Assembly (NCBI GenBank): GCA_033439295.1
Contig: JAVTLE010000016.1
Location: 1,240,001 to 1,304,000, forward strand
Length of the DNA stretch: 64,000 nucleotides
Reading direction: 5' to 3'
Source: Deuterostichococcus epilithicus
Lineage: Eukaryota; Chlorophyta; Trebouxiophyceae; Prasiolales; Stichococcaceae
Of this stretch, positions 1-11,974 are shown piece after piece. Below the pieces are notes generated by a model. The model was not told the DNA's origin, searched no databases, and saw only the letters and a list, made by a program, of their open reading frames with translations. How positions within the stretch are numbered: position 1 is the stretch's first letter; each line of letters starts with the position of its first letter. Position numbers and translations under genes: made by a program.

Positions 1-3000
1 TGTGCTGAAGTGCGAGGACGAGCTGCCAGAGCCTGCGCACACCAGGTGGGCTGTGCATCCGCCCCATTCCTACTTTCGAGATTCACCCATGGAGATTGCG
101 GCATGGCGGGCCACTGACGTGCGGCAGTTCGGAGTACGAGTTGGAAATGTCATTTTATGCTCTGCAGGCAGAGTCGCACCCGTGCGTCACCCAGCGAGCG
201 CCGCAGCAGCCGCAGCCTGCTCTCACGCGCGTCCATGGTCACGCGCACCGACGAGATGCCCGCTGACTCGTGCGAGCCCCACTTCCCATTCTGCTAATGA
301 GCCGTAAGCCGTGACCAGCCCTTCACCGGGTGTTCTTCCTAAAACCCTTGACTGGCGAGTGTTCTTCCTAAAACCCTTGACTGGCGAGCAACTTCCGACT
401 CCACGGCTGCACGCCAGCAACACCGCCACGCGGGCCACGTGCACATCAGGGCTTGTGACATGATCGACAGATGGCCCAGCCCTCCACGCAGCTGTTGGCC
501 CGCAGCAAGCAGGCACCACAACACCGCCCTGTCCCGTTCCCGCAGGCCCGCCGCTGCGGCGTCGCCAGAGTCGGGGTCGGTGTCCTCGGGCAGCTCGCCG
601 GTGCCGCTGCCGCCGTCGGTCGCCCAGCCGCCGGCGCGCGAGAACGCCTTCCGGCGCACCTCGCTGGCGTCGGACGCCGCCAGGTGTGCGTCCCCACGAA
701 AACCCTAAGTAGTGACGCCATGACGCCCCTTCGAACCACGGTGTGAGGCCCACAGACCTTCTACCTGCACAGTCGCTGCCGGCCTGGCGTCTGGTGATGG
801 TGTCCAGCCAGTCGGCTGACATCCTGTGCCGGCCACTTAGTGCTGAGAGCTGCACCCCTGAAGCTTGGCGCGCTGCAGATTGCTCGTGGCAGCAGCTGAC
901 AGACTGGTCTGCCGCGCCGCAGCTCCGACGGCGGATCGGCGTCATCGTGGGGGCTGGCGGCGTCCAGCCGCCGCGCCTTCTCGCCGGCGGCGCTTCTTGA
1001 CGGCGTCCCGCCGCCCAGCATCAGCATGTGGGTTTGTCTCAGGCCGCAGGCGGAGTTTTTCGCAGACATCGATGACTCGCTCGCCGTCACCATGGTCGAT
1101 GCACCATAACAATTTGCTGGCGATGTCTCACGCTGTATGGCAAGCTGGATGACTTGCAGTCAGACGACCCGCTGCTCCCATGTCCGAGCAGGCAGTCCGG
1201 GGCGAGCGACAGCTTCAAGAGTCAGACCACGACGGCGGCGGCGGCGGCGGAAGCGGAGGCGGCAAGTGACGACAGCTGTGCTGGGGACACAGACCTGCAG
1301 CGCGCGCTGCACGAGTCGCTGGCGGAGCAGCTGCTGGTGTCTCCCGCATCCCCGGCGGCGGCGCCAGATGCCGCGCAGCTCAGCGGTGCCAGCAGCCCGG
1401 AGGTTGCAAACTCGGTGCTGCGGCGGCTGCCGGCGCAGACGGGCAGCGGCCCGTCGCCTGAGGTTGTCTCCAACGACCTTGGGTGCGCGACGCAATCGGC
1501 CGGCCGGCTTGCCCCGTGCTCCCCGCCAGTTGCGTGCAGCGGATCATGTGGGGTCGGATGCACCAAATGGGCGCAGCGTCCCACTCGTTTCTTGGGCATT
1601 CGTTGGTCGCTGTCACTGCCACGCAGGGCGCAAGCGGCAAAGTCCAGTTCGTTCAAGCAGGCTCGCTGCAACTTTTGCAGGATCTCGCTGGAGGAGGTGG
1701 AAGCGTCGATGGTTGCAGCCGCCATACGCTTGTCGCTGCAGGAAGCAGCGACCGCAGCAGAGCTGCCCTTGCCAGTGCCTTCTTCGCTGCTCCAAGCGAA
1801 CCACAACTTTGTGTCCGGCGGACCCCTTCCGCAGCGCAGCAGCTCGAGCGGCGGCGCGGCGGCCGCACAGCACACGTTGGCGCCGCGCAGCCGCTCGGCC
1901 GGCGCCGCCAGCCCCTGGGGGTTGGCGGCGGCAGCAACGTCGGCGGCCGAGCCCCGGCGGCGCTGCCGGTGCTGCCGCCCATCGTGGGCCACTTCAGCGG
2001 CAGGCTGCAGGTGTGCCCGCCGGGACGTGCCGCCTCCAGCGTCGGCGGCTTCGATTTCGGCGCGCCAGAGGCGGCGTTGCCGCCGCAGCGCACGTGGCAG
2101 CCGCAAGCAGTCAGCACCGCGGGCGCCCCACAGGAGGCGGGCCCGCCGCAGGCAGACTGCAGCGTGGCCAGCCTGCCGGCGAAGGCCACGGCGGACGCGC
2201 GGCAGCAGGACAGTGCCAGAGACGGTGGCGGCAGCGCCGACGGCTCGCTGCAACCCGGCAGCCACGTCGGCGCTGCTGAAGGGCAGTTGGGCGAGCCAGC
2301 CGAGCTCTGCGGCACGGATGCGGCTGGCGGGACGGCAGCAGGCACCACCCGACAGGCAGCGTGCAGCAGGGCAGGGGGCGCAGCGGCGGCCAGCCGGAGC
2401 GACAGCAAAGGGGCCCAGGCGGGCGCGGCGCCGCTTGGGCGGCCCTGGTGGAGCGAGGACGGCGCACACGGCACTCGGCGCCTGAGCAGGGACAGCCCCG
2501 CGGCGGCGGCAGCCGGCAGCCTGGCGATCAGCCAGCAGGAGCGCACTGCGGCAGAGCGTGCAGGTGCGGTGGGTCATGCCGTAGGGTGTTCTGTGTTGCC
2601 TTGCTTTCAAAGTAAGGCAATTTCCGACCACGGCTGCAGCCCTGGGCTCCGTAGGGTTTGCGGGCATGGTCTACACACACAGCACACAAGGGTGCGTGTG
2701 CTGGTATGGGCGCTGGATGCCGACGCCGGCAGCGCTGGCTGTGCTCCGCCCTTGTTGTCTCGTGGCTGATGCCCCTCACCCTGTCCGTGCGTGTGCGCAG
2801 GCCTGCAGCGCTCCATCTTCGGCAGCGCCGACGGTCTGACTTTCTACGCGCTGGGGGAGGGCGATGCCGGAGCCGGCAGCCGCCGCTCCGGGTCCTGCGA
2901 CGGCCGCAGCGTCAGCGCCGCCGCTGCCGCCGCAGCTGCAGCGAAGCCCGCTGCGCGGCGGTTGCGCACGGACTCGCTGGATGTTGCGGCAGACACTCAG

Positions 3001-3144
3001 CAGCTGCGGAAGCTGTCAGCCGACAGCACAGGCTCCAGCAGCAGCAGCGGCGGCAGCGACGCGGCAGCGTCTCAGAGGGCCAGGGGGCTGGCAGCACCCC
3101 GGCGGTCGGCGCCCGGCGACGTACAGCCCCGACGGTGGCTGTGA
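1..3144 (+). CDS. Ser-rich protein with two ubiquitin-interacting motifs (3' part of gene)
   Basis: Eight exons can be joined in phase: <2-45, 546-683, 968-1031, 1050-1094, 1160-1482, 1681-1920, 1998-2563 and 2801-3144 (TGA). The 5' end lies outside the window. Exon 5 encodes DLQRALHESLAEQ and exon 6 encodes EEVEASMVAAAIRLSLQEA. Both fit the UIM consensus (acidic patch, then Ala-x-x-x-Ser), which in known families binds ubiquitin. The rest is low complexity and rich in Ser, Ala, Gly and Pro, with phosphosite-like stretches (FRRTSLASD, SRRAFSPAALL) and no other domain I recognise. The 77-nt intron 1921-1997 explains an apparent frame change. A role as a ubiquitin-binding adaptor is inference. 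The coding frame is well supported; the function is not. Confidence 0.6.
331..388. repeat. Exact 29-bp direct tandem repeat in an intron
   Basis: Two identical adjacent copies (331-359 and 360-388) begin TGTTCTTCCTAAAACC and end GACTGGCGAG. They lie in the first visible intron of the UIM gene. Being identical, they are probably recent. Confidence 0.9.
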
Positions 3145-3876
3145 GCCGCCGCTGCCCGTGTATCAATAGGTCATCGGCACGTTTCAGAGGCGAGGCCACA
3201 TAGCTGCAGCGACTGCCCAACAGGTAGAGGTCGACAGCTGCATTGGTTGCGGATACAAGCCTCAGCTCACATGCAGGAACCGGTGTTGGGATGGCATCTT
3301 AGGCTTGGAACCCTTGCTGCAACAGCGCAGATGAGGTGCTTTAGCTTTGTTGAGAACACCGTATTTACCCACACATTTGTTCGTCTGTATCTTCACTCGT
3401 GTGATGACTGCTCATGATTGCGCCAGACCGCTTCATCATGTCTGCCAATGCTGCAGTCCCATCCCCTGGAGCCTAGTAGCTTGCAAGGCCGATTCCGGCA
3501 CCAGATAGAATTGTAGGCCGCTTCCAGGCGGACCTCTGGTTGTGCAGCAGCAGCATTCCACTGGGATTCCGGAGCCCGCACTCGCACTGGCCGGAGAGGA
3601 TGGGTCAATTGAAAGGGAAAACAGTATCCAATCTGTCTGCACTCGAACGGGCCCAAGCCTCCGTGGACAAGGCCTGACAAGCTGCTATTCAATGCCGCAA
3701 TTTTTTGAAAATCTTAGGAGCCGCCTCCGTCTGTTTGATGCGCGATCTCATCCTTGAGGATCGCCGACGCTAGCATAGGACCTGTTCAAGGGCTGTGGAG
3801 GTCGCGAAAAACATCCCCAATCCTATCTGGGCCATGACGAGCAGTGCTCGAGCCTCTTGAGGCTGCAGCGTGACAT
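3145..3876. other. Intergenic stretch
   Basis: This is the 3' flank of the UIM gene and the 5' flank of the EF-hand gene. Only short overlapping reading frames occur, with no recognisable protein. It presumably holds the terminator of the first gene and the promoter of the second. Confidence 0.5.
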
Positions 3877-5939
3877 ATGGGAGCCCAGAATTCGAATTTA
3901 CGGCGCGTTATCGAGGACGACTTCACGCAGCGGACGGCAGGCACAGGTCGGGACTGGCTGCGGCTCGATGAGCTGCTGGCGCTCAAGCTGCCGCAGTCCA
4001 CCCACAGCCTCGACCTGTCGCACCTCGGCATCCTCTTCGTTCTAGACAGGTGACTCGTGCGCGAGCCTGGGTGCGTCCAACAAGATCCAGCGTTGCCCGG
4101 CCGCGCGTTGGCGACATGCCGCGCTCGGCGACAGCGTGACCGCCTCTGCCACTCCTGCAGCTGAACGTTTGAAACGCTTGCAATTTCGATCGTGGCGTCA
4201 TCTGAGTGCTAGATGTGAGTGATGGGCTGGTACCTGCTCTGGGAGCATGGCCCTCTCGAGAAGCGGCAAAGCGTGTCACCTCAGCAACGGCCTGTCAGTC
4301 TACCCCATGCAGGGACAAGGATGGGCGGTTCAGCATGGCGGACATATCCGACATGCTTGAGCTGGGGCGGCTGCGGGCGCGGGCGTACCAGGCACACGAG
4401 TTTGCGGCGCAGCTGGCCGGCTTCTGCACGCTGCAGCTTTGGAAGGCAATGACCGCCAGCGGCGGCCGCGCGGCTTTCGTGGACTGGTGAGAGCGGCTGT
4501 GCCCTTGAAAGTTCCGGGAAGACGACCTGCATGCCATCGGCTGCTGGCGGGCGACAGCAACATTGCCAGGGGCTGCAAGGCTCCTGTGGAACACTGGGGC
4601 CCTTCGTCTTGTTGCCGTCAAGAGCTGCGGTGACAGCAGAAACAGCTGCATTGTTGGCGCCCAGTTTTGACGTGCACGTGCTTGGCAGCGGCTGCTGTCG
4701 TTCCTCGCTGGTTTCGTGCTTTGGCCTGAGGCGGTTGCGCAGATGGCATTGCTGCATGCTCGTGCTGTGGCAGCAGTTGCACGGGCCAACTGATGCTTGC
4801 CATTCCCAGCAGTCACAACACTAGCACAGACTGATGCCGCCTCCACGGTTGGCTTTTCTTGACTGCAGGGTGGCCAGGCTGATGGTGGGGAAGCGCTGAT
4901 ACTGCTCTCGTTTGGACATGCACCCATGGCTGGTCTTTGTCGGATACAGGGTGGCGAAGCTGATGGTGGCGAACATGGAGACGGAGGAGTTTGCGCGGTA
5001 CCCGGGGCTCGTGTTCCTCAACCGCGACTGTCTCGAAACGCTGCACCAGATCCTGGACATCAAGGTGAGTCGCATTCACAAGCGCATTGCCTGTGCTGTT
5101 CGAAGAACCCTGTGCCAAGCCAGGAGCCGGGTCCTGCCTGGACATCCCTTCCCAACCTTTCGGCAGTAAACCGCTCGTGTTGTGAGTCTGGTCAGCCAAT
5201 CCCCCGACACGAGGTGGAACTCCCCTGTGGTGACCGCGGGCGAGCGTGACAAATGCAACGCGCGCCAGGTCGGACGGCAGCCAGTCGGTCCGTGTGTCAG
5301 GAGCTGACAGGCTGGCGTCGGGCGGACCTGCTCCTGACGGCTCCTGACGCTGCCTGCTGGCGCAAGGGAACCGCTGCCTGGGCTATCAGACCTCCTTCGA
5401 CCTGATGCCGGGACCAGCAGCGCCATCGGTCCATCTTGGGCCCTCCTTCTGCTGGCCCCCACGATGGCGCTGACGGTGCTGACCAACTGTTCACACTGGC
5501 GCGCAGGAGAACCAGGGGCTGGACTTCCAGTCCTTCTTCGACCTGCTGCAGCGCATCGCGGAGGCCGCCGGGCTGATGGACCCGCAGGTCAGCGCTGCCC
5601 CAACCAGTGCCACGAAGCACCGCCGCCCCGATCTGGCGAGGTTCATTCTGGGCAGGGGCTCGGGTCCAATGCACATCCCTTGCGCTGCCGCACAGCTGGG
5701 CTGACGGGCCGGCAAGTGGCTCGGTCTCAGGGTGATGCAGGTCCCTCTCCACTCTGTCCACAATCTTTCCAAGCTTTTGAGTGATCATATCCTCTGGTGG
5801 GCCGCAGGACGCGGGGCTGGACGACTGGCTGCCGCTGGCCGCGCTGCGCGACTTCGCCGGCGCGCTGGCCGATGGCCTGGCCCGCACCATGGGCGTCGTC
5901 TGCCCAGGCGGCGCGCCCGCGCCCGAGCCGCCGTCATGA
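3877..5939 (+). CDS. EF-hand calcium-binding protein
   Basis: Five exons join in phase (3877-4049, 4313-4486, 4950-5064, 5507-5587, 5808-5939), giving 224 residues. The junction of exons 1 and 2 creates one EF-hand loop, LDRDKDGRFSMADI, with Asp at positions 1, 3 and 5, Gly at 6 and a carboxylate at 12, so calcium binding is likely. The flanking sequence is helical and hydrophobic (FAAQLAGFCTLQLWKAM; RVAKLMVANMETEEF), with a second, non-canonical region after it. There is no signal peptide or transmembrane segment, so it is probably cytosolic. Plants and algae have similar small single-EF-hand proteins of unknown role; the exact family was not identified. The start at 3877 gives the only frame that continues through all exons. 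The gene faces the PUB/ZZ gene tail to tail. Confidence 0.75.
4866..4894 (+). repeat. Intronic echo of the start of EF-hand exon 3
   Basis: This segment (CAGGGTGGCCAGGCTGATGG and on) nearly matches 4947-4976, the acceptor and first bases of exon 3, 81 bp downstream. It retains its own CAG|G acceptor. It looks like a decayed tandem duplicate of the exon edge. Confidence 0.7.
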
Positions 5940-6379
5940 CAGCTCCGCCGCCCGAGGATCTGGGAAGCGTGTGCTGCAGAGTCCGTTGTCCGGCATCCGA
6001 CGACGAGCGACGCCGCCGCTGCGCACGGGGCTGGCGCGTCGCCGGCCACAGGCGGATACTCGGCTGTCAAGCTCGCCAGCGGCGCGGGCGGCGCGCTGCG
6101 ACTCGGTTGTCCAGCAGACCATTGCAGGCATGCGTGGAGCAGCAGAAATGCTGCTGTGTTGTCATAGAGGGGGAGAATAGGTCTGGCAAATTTCCATGCT
6201 GGGGTTCTGAAAGTGCCGCGATGCCGCATTCCGAATGGGGTTGACATGGATGAAACGCTGACCACTCACTGACGACGAAACCTCACCGCTGACATTGTTT
6301 GGAAACCTTGGCATTTCAAAAACCAGGTGCGACGCATGACTATTTGATGTAGACTTCACGTGGCAAGGCCATCGCAATG

Positions 6380-8061
6380 TCATCGCGGCCCGATGCCATG
6401 GCGTTCGTGCATGCGGGCCAGGGCCCTGGCAGCGGAGCCGCCGGCATTGGCATTGAGGCCCCACGGGCTCGCGCCCGGCCCGCCGTCGCTGCCCTGCGTG
6501 TTGTGCCGCTGCGTCCTGGGGTGGTGGTGCTGCCAGTTGTGCCCGGCCTCGTGCGTGAGGGCGCCGCTTTGGAACTTGTCCCAGCAGCCCTCGCACAGGT
6601 TGAACGCCTCGCAGCTTGTGCACTCATACCTGCTGGTGGCAGACTGTCCCTGGCTTAGGGTACCATCAGAGCTGCACACATTCGCATCATCAAGACTGAG
6701 GTCACAGTTGAGGCTAGGTACATAGTGACTTGATTGCAACATTTCAACACCATTTCCCACCTGTACTCGCCCTTTGGAGCCGAGTGCAAGCTGGTGAAGA
6801 GGCGTTCGCTGCCGTCATTGATGCCATGGTCGCACACGCTGCAGTGATAGATCCTGTCCTGGTGGCGGAAGCCTGCCGTGCCCTGCGATGAAAGCATCGC
6901 ATGCTCAGGCTCGCCCTCACAGGCGGAACGGCGCGGCCTGCCTGACATCCGATCCGACTGTGCATAGGGGTTTCGGCATGCTCACGGGGTTGAGGACAGC
7001 GCTCCTGGGCACCGTAATTGGCTCAAGCAGATCTGCACGGCGTCCTCGACCAACAGATACCCCAAGTCCAGAAGATGAGCCTCGGCACCATGAGCGGCGA
7101 GGCGTCGGGCTTCCTGCCGCTGCTACCGTCGGCGGTCGGCAGCGGGAAGAACTCCGCCTCGCCGCTGTGGCCCTTGTTGTCGGCAATGCGCCGCAGCCGC
7201 GCGAGCGCCGCTGTGGGCGGCCCAAGCTCGGCGTCGGCTGCGAGTCGCAGGCTGCCGTCCGCCATGTGAAAGCCTACTGCCTCCAGCAGCTGTGCAGCAT
7301 TCAGATGCCGTCAAGCAGCTGCAGCGAGACGCGCCCTATTATGGCGGCTGACCGGTGATGGACAGCACATGACGGCACTGATCAACGAGCAAATACGCAA
7401 GCGATGCCGACAGGAGCCATTCCATACAGTGAGGCGTGCAACGAACAAAGTGCCATCTGGTCATCGTACGTGCCTGCCTAGCCGCGAGAACCTCCCAGAG
7501 GCCCGTGCGCACTTTCTCGTTGCTCAGCGGCAGCTGTCTGTATTTCGCTTCGCTGTTGCCGCAGTCGACGACATTCGCGAAGGCCTTGATCAGCAGCGCC
7601 ACCGGCTTGCGCCAGGCGCCCCCGACATGTTCAGACTGCAGCCAGTGTGCCGCCTCGAATATGCGCTTGGCCGTCGAGATGCTGATGTTGTAAGTTGACG
7701 CATCTGTACAGATCAACGGACAGCCTCTTGATTCCAGGGCCGTAGGGCAGTTGAAGTAGGTGCAGCTCTGCATGCAGCATCTTTGGCGGTGCTCACCGAG
7801 CCGCCAATCCGAGAAGCGGAAGAAGGGCGGCGGGTCCCAAGACGTCCCTGGAGACGCCTTATCCGCGTAGTAGAGGCGCTGCGACTCTTCGGAAAACATC
7901 TCTCTCCAAGTCTCCCTGATGCCGCTGGCGTCTGGCAGTCCCGCATACTGCCGCGCCTGCTCCAGGGTCTGTGACACGGTCGCCAGCTGCCGCACGAGCT
8001 GTGAGTCTTGCAGATGCAGTCTGGCCTCGATCTGCCTGGCTAGCTCCAGCACAGAGGCCAT
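6380..8061 (-). CDS. PUB-domain and ZZ-type zinc finger protein
   Basis: Five exons (7797-8061, 7492-7703, 7089-7289, 6761-6882, 6380-6629) join in phase into 349 residues. The N-terminal part is helical (MASVLELARQIEARLHLQ). The middle, LLIKAFANVVDCGNSEAKYR followed by LLEAVGFHM, matches the PUB fold, which in known proteins docks the C-terminal tail of p97/CDC48. Near the C-terminus, YHCSVCDHG and YECTSCEAFNLCEGCW with a distal His cluster (HNWQHHHP) form a ZZ zinc finger, a peptide- or histone-tail-binding module. The combination suggests an adaptor in ubiquitin/p97-linked turnover (inference). ATG 8061 is chosen because the frame just upstream offers only a GTG. It is divergent from the F-box gene, with about 390 nt between the starts. 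Confidence 0.75.
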
Positions 8062-8448
8062 CAGGGGCACAGACTAAAGTCACTGGATGATTGCTCCCTG
8101 ATCTGCAGCACGCAAACAAAACCCGGGACGACGCCGGTGCCTGCTAAACGATGTCCTCACCGAGCCACGATGTTCACGTCAACTTATTCTTCTGCCTAGA
8201 TATAATACTGCACAGCGGTTACCAGGCTGCACCTCCTTGCTCGTGGTTTACGTAAGCGGTGAGAAGAAAGCAGACCAACTCGCATTTGTGTCGTAAGTTT
8301 CGTTTCACAGATGCGCGATGACTATTCTGTGACCTTCACCAAGCAGTTGAGCCCGCTCGTTCAGACAGTCGAGGGCTTGCCGCTCCAAAAGACACCACCT
8401 CAGCAAGGCACTTTGCCTGTTCCGAGGCTTTGCTTGGAGCTGGCACCA

Positions 8449-10876
8449 ATGGATTTGCCGCCCGAGATTCTATTTTTGGTGTTCAAGGCTGCTGACCTGC
8501 ACACAGTGAGCGGCTTGCAAGACAGATGCCGCTGCGCCCAAGTCTGCCGGTACAGCCATCTCCCAGCGTCTCGTAGTGCAAGTCTGGTGGCCTGCGTGGT
8601 GCGTGCTGCACGTCCATGCAACAATCTAATGGCGCCACGCGCTGTGGAGGCGGCATGCTGGCAGATGACGCGCACCAAAGCGTTCCTCAACTTTAGGGAT
8701 GTCGGCATGCCGCCGGACTCACAGCCATTTGATACCGCAAACCTTGCATCTCCTCCTTGCATAGGCAATGGCGCCGAACGCTCGATCAGCCAACCTTCTG
8801 GCAGGCCGGCCACGTGCCGGCCGGCCGCTTCAAGAGACTGGACGAGCTGGTTGATTTCCTGCACTCCTTCTGCGGGCGGCATCCGCACCTCCGAGAGCTG
8901 CAGTGGCACGGCCATCTGCACAGCAAAAGCACCTACCGCAGCGAGGAATTCCTGATGCAGCAGCTGCTGCTCCACCGCTGGGACCAGCTCAGGTGTGCTG
9001 CCGCCGTGGCTGCCGGACGGAAACCCCTTAGACCCCTGTAGACGGCGTTGCTCCATGGCCGGCACATGCGCTCACAGAACATGCGCCGAACTAAAAGGCA
9101 GCATACGCAGACACGTCCCTACCAGGGCACTGCGCTCATGAGCACGGCTCTGCAAACAAAGGCACTGACATGTCCCGCTGCATCCCTGCCAGGGTCCTGC
9201 GCTTGATGGACTGCTCGGTGGCCGCCTTGAGCCTGGCGGCGGTCGGTGCCGCCTGCCCGCTCGTTGAGGAGCTTCGCTTCCGGGGGGCGTCGCCCTCCTA
9301 CAACGCGGAGCGGCTGTCGGCTCGCTCTGAGCTGCTGCGGCATGCAGACATAATGAGCATCGTCCGAGGTGGGCGCTAGCACCGGTGATGGATTGCGTGT
9401 AGCTGCCCCGTCCGCCGGATTCGGGGTCGTGTCGGTCGCTGCGCACCGTGCTTGCGTGGTGGCAGCACGGTCTTGCAGCCGCATGTGTCGTTTCCGCGTA
9501 AACCAGCTTCAGATCCGCCGAACCGCAGGGTGCAAGTTCCTGCGCGTGCTGGATGTCGTGGCCTGCGGCTGCAGTCCGTTTGCCGGGCGCTTCCAGCCCG
9601 ACCTGCTGGAAGCCGTCGTCGAGGGGCTGCCGCTGCTGGAAGAGCTGACGCTTTTCGGCGAGTGAGGTCCCTCGACCCGCCTGCTGCCTTGCTCTGCCCG
9701 CAGGGCTCTTTGCCTGCAGATCTTGCCTGCACATCTTCAACAACTTTTTGGTTTTTTTGAACGTGGAATTGCAGTCAGCAATCACAGCAATCAGGGTGCC
9801 AGGATAAGGTGGACTTGCATGGAATCTTCGGGCGGTGCTGCTGGAGCGAAGGGCGAATACCGACGAATGTGTGCCCCGGCAGCCTGCGGGACATCTGGGG
9901 CCGCCTGGGGGTTCTGGCCGACGCAACCAACCTGATACAACTCAACCTCTTCGGGCTGGACAACCTCAACAGGATACCCTTCGTCCTTCCGCCATTCTCC
10001 GATAGCATCACCCGGCTAGTGCTGGAGGTGCGGCGTGAACGCCCGGCAGCCGGCTCGACTGCTCGTGGCTGGCAAGCTGGACATGGGCAGATCACTGCGA
10101 CGGCATGTGCATTGCCGAGCTCAAGGCATGCATCCTCATGCAAGCACCGCAGCAGCTTTTGACACTTGGCCACTCGTCGGCCGCCCATCAGCAACACTCT
10201 TTTCCTGAGCCCCACACTCGCGAGCTGCAGGAGTACAAGCTCGATGCCAAGGCGCCAACGTCACTGGCCAATGCGCTGCCCAGCCTGGCCGAGATCGACA
10301 TCTCGGTGCTGCCCAGCTCGGAGCTGCTGCTGCGCAGCCTGACCGGCGAGCGCGAGCCGACGACCGCTACCCGCATGATGTACCAGTTCCAAAGTGGGCT
10401 GAGCGGGCTCGGATCCTGAGTCTGAGTTCATGAATCTTGCCTGCTCCTTCACCTTGCCCGCACTCCCTCGGGAGGTTTCGACCGTGCGACGAGGCTGCAG
10501 CACCGGTCACTCCTGATCATGTTGCCGTGCAGCAGATTAGCTGCCTACATGGCTGACCATCTAAAGCGTGACCAACTTGGGTGCTGGGTCCCCAGTCTGT
10601 TGCTGTAAGAGATGCAGCTGAAACTTCTGAAAGAGGTGTTTCAGATTGCTGCTCTTGGTGCGCGCAGAGGATGAGGAGAAGACGCGGCTTAAGGATCTCG
10701 AGGCGCTAGCCAGCTACTTCTCGATGCCCTTTGGCAAGTGCATCGCGCTGACGATCCGGCAGCTAGACGTCAGCGCGGCCCTGCGGCGCATCGACCTTCT
10801 GAAGGAGTGGCACGGCATTGCCGCTGCCCCTTTGCAGGGCAGCATCTCGGGTGCTGCCCTGAGGCAATTTGCCTAG
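8449..10876 (+). CDS. F-box / leucine-rich protein
   Basis: The start encodes MDLPPEILFLVFKAADLHTV followed by CAQVCRY, a typical F-box that would bind SKP1 in an SCF ubiquitin ligase. Later exons are leucine-rich repeat-like: RLDELVDFLHSFCGRHPHLR (ending 8990), VLRLMDCSVAALSLAAVGAA (from 9191), FLRVLDVVACGC (near 9540), LIQLNLFGLDNL (near 9935) and LPSLAEIDISVLPSSELLL (near 10290). Phases agree at the junctions I could follow. A TGA at 10417 can be avoided by a donor at 10394 (phase 1) joining the exon 10669-10876, which ends in TAG; this is my preferred end. An upstream in-frame ATG at 8311 is an alternative start. The substrate cannot be predicted. Confidence 0.65.
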
Positions 10877-11143
10877 GCAGGTTGCTGGTGTCCGTTGGAC
10901 CTTGTTGGCTGTATGCAAGATACTCAGGTCGCGCGCACAGTTGAACTGCACGTCTGACTTTCTCCTTGGTAAACCACAAAACCACGACAGTATGCACAAC
11001 CCAATCTTATACCTAGATAAAACGCTCACGGCGCTGACGCAAAGCCACCGTCTCGACCACCGACCTCTGCCTCCTGCTGTGCCTCAAAAAGCTCTGAAGT
11101 CGACATTACTGAACTCAAGCTGGCGAAACCCTGAAGCGTCGCA

Positions 11144-11974
11144 TCACCGGCCCATTAGCTCCGCCGGTGTAGCATGCGAAGCCTGGAAGCCTGGCTGCGG
11201 GTCCTCGCGTGACAGGTTCGTTGGGGCCGCCAACACATATGGCGGCAACTCATACTTTGCACCTGCAGCCATTCGAAGGACATCAGGCTCCTCAAAATGG
11301 GCACAGGACAGCTAGAACAGCGGCAGGTGCCAAGTCATGTGTCAGCAGCTGCGGTCGCAGCGGCAAGGCTGCGTGCTCTGGCTGCACGCGTATAGAGGTG
11401 CTCACCCCTCTCGTCGTAGCAGACGGTCATGTTGGGTGGCCCGACGATGATGCCGGCGCTCTCGCAGATGAGCCTCGCTGTCTCCGTGTCAGAGCCTGCG
11501 GCCGCCTTCAGTGCGTCCCAGATCACTGCGGCAGTGCACAGCTGGATTACAAGACAGTCATGAGTACAGCTGTTCCCCGTTATTTTTCTGAGTCCTCTCG
11601 TACATGCATGTGAATGTGCGTAGCCTGGCGGAGCTCAGGCACAGCGACGCAGAAACGGACCGCGATCGCCGCCGTAGTGCGGCGCGGTGTCCCAAAACTC
11701 CTCCCGCTTTTTCTGCAGGTGTGCACAATAAATGATTCAAGTCACGAGAGGTCCAAAATTGCATCGCGATCGCATCGCTATTGCACTTCGCTAGCAAAAT
11801 CAAGCAAGGTAAAGCCACCGAAAATGTTGTATCGCACACCTCCAGCTGGGTCTGCGTCAGCGGCTCGTCGCTCCTCCACTTGGGCGGCGCGTACAGCTTG
11901 TCACGGACGGCGTCCGCCTTGTCCCTGCGGGCTGCCTCTGCAGAGCCCTTCGGCTTTGACGAGAAACAGCCCAT
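11144..11974 (-). CDS. Ubiquitin-domain-containing protein (UBTD1/2, DC-UbP type) N-terminal domain protein
   Basis: Four exons (11840-11974, 11661-11712, 11406-11525, 11144-11262) join in phase into 141 residues. The sequence follows the N-terminal DC-UbP/UBTD domain: PPKWRSDEPLTQTQLE, KKREEFWDTAPHYGG, VIWDALKAAAG, MTVCYDERGAKYELPPYVL. In animals this domain precedes a ubiquitin-like domain and binds E2/E3 factors. Here the protein ends after it, as in the plant members. It begins MGCFSSK, a good N-myristoylation signal with an adjacent Cys for palmitoylation, so membrane association is likely (inference). It is head-to-head with the PIH1 gene, with about 455 nt between the starts. Confidence 0.85.

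Noticed and set aside
1910-1998. Apparent frameshift in the UIM gene
   Set aside because: A 77-nt GT-AG intron (1921-1997) restores the frame exactly, so no lesion is needed.
1222-2667. 481-codon open frame on the minus strand
   Set aside because: It is antisense to the spliced UIM gene, which has UIMs and matching exon phases. The Arg/Ala/Cys-rich composition is typical of a GC-rich shadow.
10417-10419. TGA as the end of the F-box gene
   Set aside because: A phase-1 donor at 10394 and acceptor at 10668 join a further open exon (LKDLEALASYFSMPFGK) that ends in TAG at 10876. Preferred, though not proven.
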